Origin: Raineyella fluvialis
GTDB lineage: Bacteria > Actinomycetota > Actinomycetes > Propionibacteriales > Propionibacteriaceae
Assembly (NCBI RefSeq): GCF_009646095.1
Contig: NZ_CP045725.1
Coordinates: 3,348,001-3,412,000, forward strand
Direction of reading: 5' to 3'
DNA: 64,000 nucleotides
The position numbers were made by a program, and so were the translations under genes. Within the stretch, counting starts at the first letter, position 1, and the number at the start of each line of letters is the position of its first letter. Shown one piece after another: positions 1 through 8,679 of the stretch. Below the pieces are notes generated by a model. It was not told where the DNA came from. It did no database searches and saw only the letters and a list, made by a program, of their open reading frames with translations.

Positions 1-301
1 CGACCCGCTGACCGACCCGGTCGTCCACGACTACATGGCCGGCTACTCGCCGTACGAGAACGTGGCCCACCGCCACTATCCCCGGATCCTCGCCACCAGT
101 GGCCTGCACGACACCAGGGTGTCGTACGTGGAACCGGCGAAGTGGGTCGCGGCGCTGCGCCACACCGCGATGAATGACGACGCCGAGATCCTGCTGCGGG
201 TGGAGATGGAGGCCGGTCACGGCGGGGTGTCGGGCCGCTACGAGGGCTGGGCCGAGCGCGCCCGCGAACTGGCCTGGATGATCACCGTCGCCGGCGCGTA
301 G
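1..301 (+). CDS. ptrB: Oligopeptidase B (S9A prolyl oligopeptidase family), C-terminal 99 residues
   Basis: This is the 3' end of a gene that begins before the window; the reading frame is open from base 2. The visible 99 residues carry two members of the serine-protease triad of the S9A family: the aspartate in GLHDTRV and the histidine in AGHGG. The nucleophilic serine would lie upstream. The phrase YSPYENV before them is also typical of oligopeptidase B, a cytosolic enzyme that cleaves short peptides after basic residues. A prolyl endopeptidase of the same family is the main alternative. No good terminator follows; the next gene runs the same way after about 150 bases that hold its own promoter. 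Confidence 0.85.
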   Translation, partial: DPLTDPVVHDYMAGYSPYENVAHRHYPRILATSGLHDTRVSYVEPAKWVAALRHTAMNDDAEILLRVEMEAGHGGVSGRYEGWAERARELAWMITVAGA

Positions 302-363
302 TTCGCCCGGGCCCGGGTAAGAACATCATTGACGGGTCAACCCTGATCGGTCACAGGCCCAGA

Positions 364-385
364 TCAGGGTCGGCTCAGGGTCGGC
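364..385. repeat. Two tandem copies of an 11-bp unit upstream of the sigma factor gene
   Basis: The unit tcagggtcggc occurs at 364-374 and again at 375-385, immediately upstream of the predicted promoter at 389-415. It could be a regulator site or a chance duplication; nothing in the sequence decides this. Confidence 0.5.
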
Positions 386-388
386 TCG

Positions 389-415
389 GGAATGAATTCC
401 ACGCTGAGGGACGTT
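389..415 (+). promoter_or_regulatory. Predicted SigR/SigH-type (ECF) promoter of the sigma factor gene
   Basis: GGAAT at 389-393 and GTT at 413-415 are separated by 19 bases. This matches the GGAAT-N18/19-GTT pattern known for actinobacterial thiol-stress sigma factors (SigR in Streptomyces, SigH in mycobacteria). The start codon lies 34 bases further on. Mycobacterial sigB is known to be transcribed from ECF-type promoters, so the location makes sense. Prediction from sequence only. Confidence 0.5.
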
Positions 416-448
416 GAATGTCCGTAGGTAACGGAAAGGGGCCCTCCT

Positions 449-1422
449 GTGGCTACGACGCGCACACGCACCAGCGATGGCATCGACGGCAAGGACGCGG
501 TCGGTCTCTACCTCGACGGCATTGCGAAGACCGCACTGCTGAGCGCCGAGGAGGAAGTCGCCCTCGCGAAAAAGATCGAACTCGGCCTCTACGCCGAACA
601 TATTCTGTCCGGCGACGTCACGACTGCCGAGCGGCGTGCCGCCGCAGCCGAACGCGACGGGCTGACGCTGCGGCGGCCGACCGTCCAGGAGCTCGAGTTC
701 CTCGTGGCCGAGGGGAGCAGGCGATGCAGCGGTTCGTCCAGGCCAACCTGCGCCTGGTGGTGTCGGTGGCCCGTAAGTACGGTCGCGGCCAGATGCCGTT
801 GCTGGACCTCGTCCAGGAGGGCAACACCGGCCTGATCCGTGCGGTCGAGAAGTTCGACTACAGCAAGGGATTCAAGTTCTCGACGTACGCCACCTGGTGG
901 GTCCGTCAGTCCATCTCCCGGGGTATCGCCCAGCAGGGACGCATCGTCCGGCTCCCCGTCCACGTGGCCGAACAGGTCAACCAGGTCGGGGCCGTGCGCC
1001 GCACCCTCGAGCGCGCCCTGGGGCGTGAGCCGGAGCTGGCCGAGATCGCCGCCGAGATGGGCCTGGAGGAGGAGAAGGTCATCGACCTGATCCGCTTCGG
1101 CCATGACCACGTCAGCCTGGACGCCCCGGTGGAGCAGGACGGCGACACCGCCCTGGGTGACCTGATCGCCCGTGAGCCCATGCCCGGACCAGACGAGGTC
1201 GTCCTGGACGCCGAGGACCACGCGCTCCTCGAGGACCTGCTGTCGACCCTCGACGACCGGTCGGCCGATGTCGTCCGCCGCCGCTATGGGCTGCTCGACG
1301 GCCGGCAGGCGAAACTCGCCGATATCGGCGCCGTCTGGGGGATCACCGCCGAGCGGGTCCGACAGATCGAACGGCACGCGATCACGCAGCTCCGCGTCCG
1401 GAGCGAGGAAATGGCTGCCTGA
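449..1422 (+). CDS. sigB: Group 2 RNA polymerase sigma-70 factor, SigB-like (one-base frameshift in assembly)
   Basis: The protein would be 324 aa if one base is restored. It starts at GTG 449 behind GGAAAGGGG at 433-441. Region 1.2 ([13 protein letters not shown]) is in the first frame. Regions 2 to 4 follow in the next frame: [34 protein letters not shown], and a region 4 helix-turn-helix ending in ERVRQIE. The shift lies at the G run 712-715, where the text needs GGGGG to read [14 protein letters not shown]. There is no long N-terminal extension, so this is an alternative primary-like factor of the SigB/HrdD group rather than the housekeeping one. Such factors serve stationary-phase and stress expression. 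It stands alone, followed by a strong terminator shared with the convergent tesB. The frameshift is most likely a sequencing error. Confidence 0.85.
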
Positions 1423-1455
1423 CAACCGACCACCACGTCGGTCGCTACGAGAAAT

Positions 1456-1498
1456 CGACCGGCGTGGTGGGGTGCTGTGCGCCCCACCACGCCGGTCG
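1456..1498. terminator. Bidirectional terminator between sigB and tesB
   Basis: A perfect 17-bp inverted repeat (1456-1472 with 1482-1498) encloses a 9-base loop, between two convergent genes. There is no long T tract, as is common for high-GC actinobacterial terminators. Confidence 0.8.
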
Positions 1499-1527
1499 TC
1501 CACGTCCGGGCCCGGTTCGCAGCCGGC

Positions 1528-2403
1528 TCAGGATCTGCGGATGAGCCCTTCCTGGGCCTGGGTCGAGACCAGCTCCCCGTCCTGGAAGACGCGCCCCAGG
1601 GCGAGTCCGACGGCCATTGACGCCGATGGCGAGACCTGTTCGAAGAGCATCCAGTCATCGACCCGGATGGGCCGGTGGAACCACGTGGAGTGATCGAGCG
1701 AGACGGCCGTCAGCTCCGGGCTGAAGCTCACCCCATGGGTGACCAGGGTGGTCGACAGCAGCGAGACGTCCGACAGATAGGCCAGGATGCAGTCGTGCAG
1801 TCGCTGGTTGACCACCGGGTCGGTGCCGACGTCGGGGATGGTTCCGTTGGTGCGGTACCAGAAGCGCTGGGCGGACGGATGGGCCGAGTTCTCCTTGGCC
1901 TCGCCCACCCAGCGGATGTCCAGGACGCCCCACTCCTCGTCGACGTCGAGGAACGGTAGGCCGAGCCGCCGGTAGACCCGCTCGGTTTCGGGACCGCCGT
2001 CGAGCCGGGGGCACTCGTCCGGGCCGGGGATGCCGGGCGGCAGCGAGTCCTGGTGTTCCAGGCCCTCCTCGGGGGCCTTGAAGGACGCGGACAACCGGAA
2101 GATCTGCTTGCCGTGCTGACGGGCGGTGACGGAGCGCGTCGTGAATGTCCGCCCGTCCCTCTCCATCGCGACGTAGTAGATCAGCGGGGCGTCGTACTGC
2201 CCGGGACGCAGGAAATAGGCGTGCAGGGAATGCACCCGCCGCTCCGTCGGCACGGTGAAGTACGCCGCTGCCAGTGCCTGGGCGAGCACCTGTCCACCGA
2301 AGACCCTTTGCAGGCCGGATCGGGGATTGCGCCCGCGGTACAGACCGAACTCGATCTCCTCCAGACGCATCAGGTCGACGAGCTCATCAATGCCTTTGGG
2401 CAC
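1528..2403 (-). CDS. tesB: Acyl-CoA thioesterase II (TesB family)
   Basis: This 291-aa protein has the double hot-dog fold of TesB and hydrolyses acyl-CoA to free acid and CoA in the cytosol. Family marks include VFGGQVLAQAL near residue 35, the paired phrases HSLHAYFLRPG and SLDHSTWFHRP, and a length of about 290 residues. The start ATG at 2403 is four bases past the stop of the upstream PAC2 gene, so the two are co-transcribed. HrpA, the PAC2 protein and TesB form one leftward unit with no obvious functional link. The end faces sigB across a terminator. Confidence 0.92.
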   Translation of the reverse strand: MPKGIDELVDLMRLEEIEFGLYRGRNPRSGLQRVFGGQVLAQALAAAYFTVPTERRVHSLHAYFLRPGQYDAPLIYYVAMERDGRTFTTRSVTARQHGKQIFRLSASFKAPEEGLEHQDSLPPGIPGPDECPRLDGGPETERVYRRLGLPFLDVDEEWGVLDIRWVGEAKENSAHPSAQRFWYRTNGTIPDVGTDPVVNQRLHDCILAYLSDVSLLSTTLVTHGVSFSPELTAVSLDHSTWFHRPIRVDDWMLFEQVSPSASMAVGLALGRVFQDGELVSTQAQEGLIRRS

Positions 2404-2406
2404 CAG

Positions 2407-3324
2407 TCATCCTTCCGGGGTGTCACCGTCCCCGGTGTCACGGCGACGGTCCTGCTCGGCCAGAAAACGCTCGAACTCGGCGGCCAGTTCGTCGGCGCTG
2501 GGCAGGTCACCCACCAGCGTGCGGAACTCGTCGTAGTTCGATTCCAGGATGGACACTACCGCCGGACCGTTCTCTGTCGCCGTCACCTGGGCGTCGATCT
2601 CGGCACGATTGACCAGCGCCCGCTCCTCGAGTTCGCCCGGTGCGAGATTGAGCCCGCAGGTCGCCTGGATGACTTCCAGCGCCGCGAGCGCCGAGGCCAT
2701 GTGTTCCGACTTGCCCAGGTAGTAGGGCACGCAGACGTCGATGCCCAGGGTGCGATGTCCCTTCTCCTCGAGCACCGTCTCCAGGTATGCACCGAACGTC
2801 GCGATGACGGACAGCGAACCGCTGAAGGCCTCCCAGGGCTGCAGGACAAGCTCAGGTTCCGCGGAGTGGGTGAAGACCTGGGCCGGGCGCGTGTGCGGGA
2901 CACGCATCGGCAGCCCGGTGAGATTGACGGTGAGGCGGACGTCCAGTCCGACGATGAGCTCCGTCATCGCCGCCACGGCCCGCTCCCACAGCAGCATCGG
3001 CTCGGGACCGATCAGGGCGAGGAAGGTCTCTCCCGCCGCGTCCGTCATCGCGTAGAGCACCAGTTCGGGTGCCGGCGGCCGGGTGAAGTGCCCGTCCTCG
3101 AAGTCGAGCATCGGGCGTCGGTCCGCGTATTGCGTCAGCAGGTCGAGGTCGAACCTCGCCAGCGGCCGATGGTCGCACTGCCCGAGGAGGTGGTCGCCGA
3201 CGATCTGCTGCACCTCCCCGGCGCTGCCCGCGCCGTCGAGCAGGAGCAGCAGCACCGGGCGTTTCCCACCGAGCTCTCCCCAGCCGTCAGGGTGGGAGCG
3301 ATAGAGGGGATGGGAGCCGGACAT
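2407..3324 (-). CDS. PAC2 family protein (proteasome-assembly-chaperone-like)
   Basis: This is a 305-aa protein of the PAC2 family, which is common in actinobacteria and resembles archaeal and eukaryotic proteasome assembly chaperones. Its bacterial role is unproven. Recognisable segments are VLLLLLDGAGSAG near the N-terminus, FEDGHFTRPPAPELVLY, and the central LTGLPMRVPHTRP with ATFGAYLE. The open frame extends upstream, but ATG 3324 (MSGSHPLY) gives the family's usual N-terminus. The acidic C-terminal tail ends in GDGDTPEG. It lies between hrpA and tesB in one leftward unit. Confidence 0.8.
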   Translation of the reverse strand: MSGSHPLYRSHPDGWGELGGKRPVLLLLLDGAGSAGEVQQIVGDHLLGQCDHRPLARFDLDLLTQYADRRPMLDFEDGHFTRPPAPELVLYAMTDAAGETFLALIGPEPMLLWERAVAAMTELIVGLDVRLTVNLTGLPMRVPHTRPAQVFTHSAEPELVLQPWEAFSGSLSVIATFGAYLETVLEEKGHRTLGIDVCVPYYLGKSEHMASALAALEVIQATCGLNLAPGELEERALVNRAEIDAQVTATENGPAVVSILESNYDEFRTLVGDLPSADELAAEFERFLAEQDRRRDTGDGDTPEG

Positions 3325-3368
3325 GGTCCCCACAGTACCCGCCGCGACCACAGCGGGAGCCGCCGATG

Positions 3369-6300
3369 CTAGGTGGCAGCCCGCTCGATCGCCTTGCGGA
3401 CCCGTTTCGCCGAGACCGTCATCCGGGTGCCGAGGGTCTGGGCGAACAGGCTGACCCGCAGCTCCTCGAGCATCCAGCCGATCTCGTCCACGGCGGCAGG
3501 CAGCCGGCCGGGTGGCTGGCGGGAGCACAGGTCGGCGTACGCCTCCTCCAGCGCGTTCACCGTCTCCATCCCCTGGCGGTCACGGACGGCGGCACCAGGC
3601 AGAGCTGCCAGCCGCGCCACGATCGCGCGAAGGTAGACGGGTAGCCGCTCGTAGTAGGGATCATCGGTCGCGGCGATGAATCCGGGGAAGACCAGATTGG
3701 CGCGCTGTTCTGTGACGTCCGCCCGGACGTCGGGATCGGTGACGGATCCCAGCGCGAGACTGACCTGCTGGTCGGCCCGCAGCACCTCGGCCGCGATGGC
3801 GACCACCCGGCGCATATGGTCCGCGTTGTCCTGGCGGACGGTGTCGCACAGGGCGGCGAAGGCACGCTCATCCCGTACGTCCTCCGGGTCGACCGCCCGG
3901 GCGACCAGATCGCCCACGGACTTCAGCCGGGCGTCGGCGAGCAGGTCGGGGACGCTGGCGTACGGGCTGGATCCCAGGGCGAACTTGTCGGGATTGGGCA
4001 GGTGCGAGACCACCCACCGGGTCGGGTCCGGAGTGTTGAGCAGGACCAGTCTCCGCAGGCCGACGCGGTGACTGGCCGCCGCATGCGCCGGGGTGTCCTG
4101 GACGACACTGCCGACCGATGTCCCCTCATCCACCAGCGCCGGATGGCCTGTGGCCCGAGTGCCGAGCCGCTCGACCGTGATCTCGCGGGGCAGACTGCCG
4201 AAGACCCAACTGGTCGACCCCGCGTGCCGGGCAGTCTGCGAGGCCTTGGACAGCGTGGCGGCGACGGTGCGGGTGTGCTCCTGCTGCAGCTCGGCCAGCG
4301 ACTTCCCGCGGGCCACCTCGACCTCGCCGTCCGCGCCGCCGCGCGAACCGCCGGGTCGGACCACCACGAAGGTGACGCGTAGGTGGTCGGGCAGCTTGGC
4401 CAGATCCCAGTCGGCGGGTGCGACACGCAAGCCGACATCGACCGCCAGTCGGCGGGCGAGGGCCGCGGTCAGCGACGTGACGGACGGGTCGATCTCACCG
4501 TCGCGGATGTCGTCGGCCAGCTCGGCGAGGAGCCGACGCGCCCAGTCGGGCGCCGGCACCACCCGGGTGCGCTGCGCCTTGGGCAGCGACCGGATCAGCT
4601 GGGTCACCAGCTCCAGCCGCAGCCCGGGAACCTGCCAGGTGAACGGTGCCGACGGCAGTGCGCTGAGGATGGGCAGTGGGATGCGCACGCTGACGCCGTC
4701 GGCGCCCGCCCCCGGGTCGAAGACGTACTCGACGTCCAAGGTGTGCTCCCCCACCCGCCAGGTGTCGGGGAAGTCGCCCGCGCGACCCAGATCGGCCGTG
4801 TCCTGCACGAGGTCCTCGAGGGACAGGTCGAGGAACCCGTCGTCCTCGTGGCGCTTGCTCCGCCACCACGCGTCGAACGCCGCCACTGTGCAGACGTCGT
4901 GCGGCACCCGGGCGTCGTAGAAGTCGAAGAGAGTCTGGTCGTCGACGACGATGTCGCGGCGGCGGGTCCGCTCCTCCAGCTCCTCTGCGCGACGGCGGGT
5001 CTCCTCGTTGCGCGCCCAGAAGTGGTGACGGGTGTGCCACTCGCCCTCGACCAGCGCCGAGCGGAGGAAGATCTCGCGGGCGGCCACCGGGTCGACCCGG
5101 GCGTACGACACCTGCCGGCGCGCGATGATCGGGACCCCGTACAGGCTGGCGGTCTCGTACGCCACCGCCTGGCCCGAGCGCATGGACCAGTGCGGCTCGG
5201 CGTAGTGGCGCTTGAGCAGATGCCCGCCGACCTCCTCGACCCACTCGGGGCGGATGCCCGCCACGGTGTGCGCCCACAGCCGGGTGGTTTCCACCAGCTC
5301 GTTGGCCATCACCAGCTCGGGGGGCTGCTTGGCCAGCGCCGAACCGGGGTTGATCGCGAACCGGGCGCCGCGGGCGCCGAGGTATTCCCGCGGCGCCCGA
5401 CGGACACGCCCTCGGCCATCCCTGGGGCGGTTCTTCCGCTCGTCCTTGAGGTCCGCAAGCCCGACCCGCGAGAGCAGACCGGTCAGTACCGCGATGTGCA
5501 CCCGGTCGGCGTCCGCCGTCTGCTCGTTGCGGGTCATCCCCAGGTCTCGGCAGATGTCGCGCAACTGGTTCTGCAGGTCCTGCCACTCCCGGATCCTCAG
5601 GTAGTTGAGGAACTCGTCGCGGCACATCCGGCGGAAGGCGTTGCCCGACATCGCCCGGCGGCTCGTCGTGAGGTAGTCCCACAGCCGCAGCAGGGCGATG
5701 AAGTCGGATCCGTCCGGCTCGGGGGCCGGGGCGTCGGCGGCGTCGGCGGCGTCGGCGGCGTCGGCGGCGTCGGGGGAGCCTCCCGGAGCCGGCATCGGTG
5801 CCCAGAAGCGCCGGTGCAACTGGTCCGCCTTCTCCCGCTGCTCGCGCGGCCGCTCCCGGGGATCCATGATCGTCAGCCCGGCGACGAGCACCACCATCTC
5901 CCGCAAGCAGCCGTAGTGCTCACCGGCCAGCAGCATCCGACCCATCCGGGGATCGAGCGGGATCCGGGCCAGGCGGTGACCCATCCGGGTCAGTCGTGGC
6001 CGGGACCTGGTGGCCTGCGGCGCGAGCGCGCCCAGCTCGTCGAGCAGGCGCATCCCGTCGGTGATCTGGGCGGACTCGGGGGGTTCGACGAAGGGAAACC
6101 CCTCGATGTCGCCGAGTCCGGCCTCGGTCATCTGCAGGATCACCGAGGCGAGGTTGGTCCGTAGGATCTCCGGTTCGGTGAACTCCGGTCGCGAGAGGTA
6201 GTCCTCCTCCGCGTAGAGGCGGATGCAGATGCCAGGGGCGACGCGGCCGCATCGGCCGGCCCGCTGGTCCGCTGAGGCCCTGGAGACCGGCTCGATCGGC

Positions 6301-7271
6301 AGGCGCTGCACCTTGGTCCGGGTCGAATACCGCGAGATCCGCGCGGTTCCCGGATCGACGACGTAGCGGATGCCGGGCACGGTCAGCGAGGTCTCCGCGA
6401 CATTGGTGGCGAGGACGATCCGACGGCCGGTGTGCGGGCTGAAGACCCGATGTTGCTCGGCCGACGACAGCCGGGCGAACAACGGCAGCACCTCCGTGCG
6501 CGGCAGCTTCAGGTCGCTGATGGCCTGCTCGGCGTCGCGGATCTCCCGTTCGCCGGACAGGAAGACCAGGATGTCGCCCGGTCCCTCGGCCGACAGCTCA
6601 AGGATCGCGTCGCAGATGCCCTCGGTCTGGTCCTTCTCGACCGCAGGGGTGACGTCCTGCGTCTCGTCGTCCACTGCTCCGTTGTCGGTCAGGGCCCGGT
6701 AGCGCACCTCCACGGGGTAGGTACGACCCGACACCTCGATGATCGGGGCGTCGTCGAAATGCCGGCTGAACCGCTCCGTGTCGATGGTGGCCGAGGTGAC
6801 GATGACCTTGAGTTCCGGTCGCCGCGGCAGCAGTTGCTTGAGGTAGCCGAGCAGGAAGTCGATGTTGAGGGACCGCTCGTGGGCTTCGTCGATGATGATG
6901 GTGTCCCAGGTCCGCAGGTCGCGGTCATGGGAGATCCCGGCGAGCAGGATGCCGTCGGTCATCACGGTCAGCGCCGTGTCGCGCTGGGCCTTGCGGGTGA
7001 AGCGGACCTGGTAACCGACCTCGTTGCCGAGATCGACGCCCATTTCCTCGGCGATGCGCTCGGCCACCGTACGCGCGGCGATGCGCCGCGGTTGGGTGTG
7101 CGCGATCCGCGTACGCCCCAACCGCAGGCACAACTTCGGCAATTGGGTGGTCTTGCCGGAGCCCGTCTCCCCCGCCACGATGACGACCTGGGATTCGGAC
7201 AGCGCGGCGGCGATGTCCTCGACCCGCGCGCTGATCGGCAGCTCCGCGGGGAACGTGATGGTCGGGCTCAG
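3369..7271 (-). CDS. hrpA: ATP-dependent RNA helicase HrpA (DEAH box), apparently starting at CTG
   Basis: This large DEAH-box helicase of about 1300 aa has the usual HrpA length. It shows Walker A (GETGSGKTT), the DEAH box in IIIDEAHERS, motif III SAT, and motif VI QRAGRCGR, followed by the helicase-associated and long HrpA-specific C-terminal regions. These enzymes unwind structured RNA, including messages in stalled ribosomes. No ATG, GTG or TTG lies near the expected N-terminus. A CTG at 7271 overlaps the stop codon of the upstream stress-protein gene as CTGA and is preceded by GGGGAGG. The only conventional start, at 7352, would give a 27-residue low-complexity extension overlapping the upstream gene by 85 bases. 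A run of Asp-Ala-Ala repeats sits near residue 510-525. Confidence 0.9.
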   Translation of the reverse strand: MSPTITFPAELPISARVEDIAAALSESQVVIVAGETGSGKTTQLPKLCLRLGRTRIAHTQPRRIAARTVAERIAEEMGVDLGNEVGYQVRFTRKAQRDTALTVMTDGILLAGISHDRDLRTWDTIIIDEAHERSLNIDFLLGYLKQLLPRRPELKVIVTSATIDTERFSRHFDDAPIIEVSGRTYPVEVRYRALTDNGAVDDETQDVTPAVEKDQTEGICDAILELSAEGPGDILVFLSGEREIRDAEQAISDLKLPRTEVLPLFARLSSAEQHRVFSPHTGRRIVLATNVAETSLTVPGIRYVVDPGTARISRYSTRTKVQRLPIEPVSRASADQRAGRCGRVAPGICIRLYAEEDYLSRPEFTEPEILRTNLASVILQMTEAGLGDIEGFPFVEPPESAQITDGMRLLDELGALAPQATRSRPRLTRMGHRLARIPLDPRMGRMLLAGEHYGCLREMVVLVAGLTIMDPRERPREQREKADQLHRRFWAPMPAPGGSPDAADAADAADAADAPAPEPDGSDFIALLRLWDYLTTSRRAMSGNAFRRMCRDEFLNYLRIREWQDLQNQLRDICRDLGMTRNEQTADADRVHIAVLTGLLSRVGLADLKDERKNRPRDGRGRVRRAPREYLGARGARFAINPGSALAKQPPELVMANELVETTRLWAHTVAGIRPEWVEEVGGHLLKRHYAEPHWSMRSGQAVAYETASLYGVPIIARRQVSYARVDPVAAREIFLRSALVEGEWHTRHHFWARNEETRRRAEELEERTRRRDIVVDDQTLFDFYDARVPHDVCTVAAFDAWWRSKRHEDDGFLDLSLEDLVQDTADLGRAGDFPDTWRVGEHTLDVEYVFDPGAGADGVSVRIPLPILSALPSAPFTWQVPGLRLELVTQLIRSLPKAQRTRVVPAPDWARRLLAELADDIRDGEIDPSVTSLTAALARRLAVDVGLRVAPADWDLAKLPDHLRVTFVVVRPGGSRGGADGEVEVARGKSLAELQQEHTRTVAATLSKASQTARHAGSTSWVFGSLPREITVERLGTRATGHPALVDEGTSVGSVVQDTPAHAAASHRVGLRRLVLLNTPDPTRWVVSHLPNPDKFALGSSPYASVPDLLADARLKSVGDLVARAVDPEDVRDERAFAALCDTVRQDNADHMRRVVAIAAEVLRADQQVSLALGSVTDPDVRADVTEQRANLVFPGFIAATDDPYYERLPVYLRAIVARLAALPGAAVRDRQGMETVNALEEAYADLCSRQPPGRLPAAVDEIGWMLEELRVSLFAQTLGTRMTVSAKRVRKAIERAAT
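5731..5775. repeat. In-frame 9-bp tandem repeat inside hrpA
   Basis: Four perfect copies of gcgtcggcg (5731-5766) and a degenerate fifth (5767-5775) encode a run of Asp-Ala-Ala on the minus strand. The unit is a multiple of three, so copy-number change would not shift the frame. Confidence 0.9.
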
Positions 7272-8194
7272 GAGGGCTGGCCTCCCCGGATCTCCTCCTC
7301 GTCGAGGGGGCCGGTGTCCTCGGCACGGTCGCGGATCAGCGCGAGCGGGCACTCCGCGTGAGCCATCACACCGCGGACAACGCCTCCGACACCGAAGCCG
7401 GCGGTGGTGTGCACACCGAGCCAGAGCAGGTCGAGCTCCTTGGAGCGGGCGACCATCTCCTTGACCGGGTGGCCCTGCACGACATGGGTGGTGACGCTGA
7501 CATCGGGGTAACGCTGCTGCAGGGGCTGCAGCAGGGCCTGGACACCGCCGATGGCGGCTTGTCCGGCGACGTCGACCGCGTGCTCACCGGTCCGATGCAC
7601 CGGCCCCGGGACGTCCCACACGTGGATGACCTCGAGGCCGACCTTGCGCAGGGACGCCTCGGCGAAGGCGGCGGCGAGGGCGGCTGCCCCGTTCGCGGTG
7701 GCATCGACGCCGACCCCGATCCGCTGCAGGCGTCCGGTGGACGCCGGTGAGGACGCGGCGGAGATCATCACCACCGGACAGTGCGCGGTCGCGGCAACTC
7801 CGACGCTGGTGGACCCGACGAAGATGCGCTCGAGGCCGGACAGGGAGCGGCGGCCGACGACCAGCAGGTCGGCGGTGCGGGACAGCTTGGTGAGGGCCGC
7901 AGTGGCGTTGCCCATGACCACCTCGGTGCGGATCCGCTCCGCGGGGAAGCCCTCGGCCTGGACGGCGTCGGACGCTTCGCTGACGACCTGCATGCCCGCC
8001 TCGTGGAGGACGGACGGGTCGTACACGACACCCCAGGCACCGGCCAGGATCGCATCGTCGACGACGTGGGCGATCAACAGGTCATCCCCGCGCAACTCGG
8101 CCGCCCCCACGGCGTACCTCAGCGCTCGGTCGGCGTCCGGAGAACCGTCCACACCGACCAGGACGACACCTCGACGAGAATCTGATTCAGTCAT
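7268..8194 (-). CDS. Universal stress protein, two tandem Usp domains
   Basis: This 308-aa protein is made of two UspA-type domains. The first opens with VVLVGVDGSPDADRAL and closes with the nucleotide-binding pattern LLVVGRRSLSGLERIFVGST. The second opens with IGVGVDATANGAAAL, with a weaker binding loop. Such proteins bind ATP or other nucleotides and accompany hypoxia, stationary phase and stress. ATG 8194 is chosen because AGGAGG lies five bases upstream; a GTG directly before it is possible. The stop overlaps the proposed CTG start of hrpA, suggesting translational coupling. Confidence 0.9.
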   Translation of the reverse strand: MTESDSRRGVVLVGVDGSPDADRALRYAVGAAELRGDDLLIAHVVDDAILAGAWGVVYDPSVLHEAGMQVVSEASDAVQAEGFPAERIRTEVVMGNATAALTKLSRTADLLVVGRRSLSGLERIFVGSTSVGVAATAHCPVVMISAASSPASTGRLQRIGVGVDATANGAAALAAAFAEASLRKVGLEVIHVWDVPGPVHRTGEHAVDVAGQAAIGGVQALLQPLQQRYPDVSVTTHVVQGHPVKEMVARSKELDLLWLGVHTTAGFGVGGVVRGVMAHAECPLALIRDRAEDTGPLDEEEIRGGQPS

Positions 8195-8218
8195 CACTGC
8201 CTCCTGCTGTCGAGTTTG

Positions 8219-8632
8219 TCACTTCTCCTGGCGGTCCACCACGCGTCCGCTGATTTCGCGCACCTGCAGTGTGATGAACAGATCACGGTCCCCCATCGCC
8301 CAGGGCATGGGGCCGTCGACCCGGAGAGCCTCGAGCTGCGCAGGCGAGGTCGGAGTGGACGAGACCCCCTGGAACATCACGCTCCACCCGTTGCCGGTCG
8401 ACACGTCGATGTCGTCCACCTGGAAGGAGATCTCGCGCTCGTCGCCGAGTTCGGCGAGGACGGACTCGCGTGACGTCCGGAAGACCACCAGCCCGTCACG
8501 CACGACGTAATTGACCGGCAGGATGAGCAATCCCGCCGCAGGAGAGGTCCAGGCGACGCGACCGACCTCCTGGGTGCGCAACAGGGCGCGACAGTCCTCG
8601 GGGTCGAGCGCCGCGAACATGCCTTCGTGCAT
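8219..8632 (-). CDS. Pyridoxamine 5'-phosphate oxidase-like / flavin-binding split-barrel protein
   Basis: A 137-aa protein with the short split-barrel fold of pyridoxamine-phosphate-oxidase-like, FMN- or F420-binding proteins. Typical segments are CRALLRTQEVGRVAW, ILPVNYVVRDG, VVFRTSRES and SVMFQGVSS. The substrate cannot be read from sequence. Start ATG 8632 has GGAGGA close upstream. It lies 24 bases before the universal stress protein gene in the same direction, a pairing frequent in actinobacterial dormancy and stress regulons. Confidence 0.82.
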   Translation of the reverse strand: MHEGMFAALDPEDCRALLRTQEVGRVAWTSPAAGLLILPVNYVVRDGLVVFRTSRESVLAELGDEREISFQVDDIDVSTGNGWSVMFQGVSSTPTSPAQLEALRVDGPMPWAMGDRDLFITLQVREISGRVVDRQEK

Positions 8633-8679
8633 GGTCCTCCTCCGTTTTCCTCGTCCGATGTTACTGGAGTGCGGACACC

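Noticed and set aside
712-715. Programmed -1 frameshifting in sigB (and similarly at the other split genes)
   Set aside because: No slippery heptamer or downstream structure pattern is shared, and unrelated housekeeping genes show the same G/C-run signature, so sequencing error is simpler.
5731-5775. Short regular repeats that might suggest a CRISPR array
   Set aside because: The units are 9 bp, contiguous and coding, without spacers; no cas gene is near.
4383-6164. A 593-codon open frame on the plus strand opposite hrpA
   Set aside because: Antisense to a clear helicase and low in complexity; long antisense frames are expected at this GC content. The same applies to 22867-24837 opposite dinG, 56495-58759 opposite the ABC exporter and 61468-63411 opposite kup.
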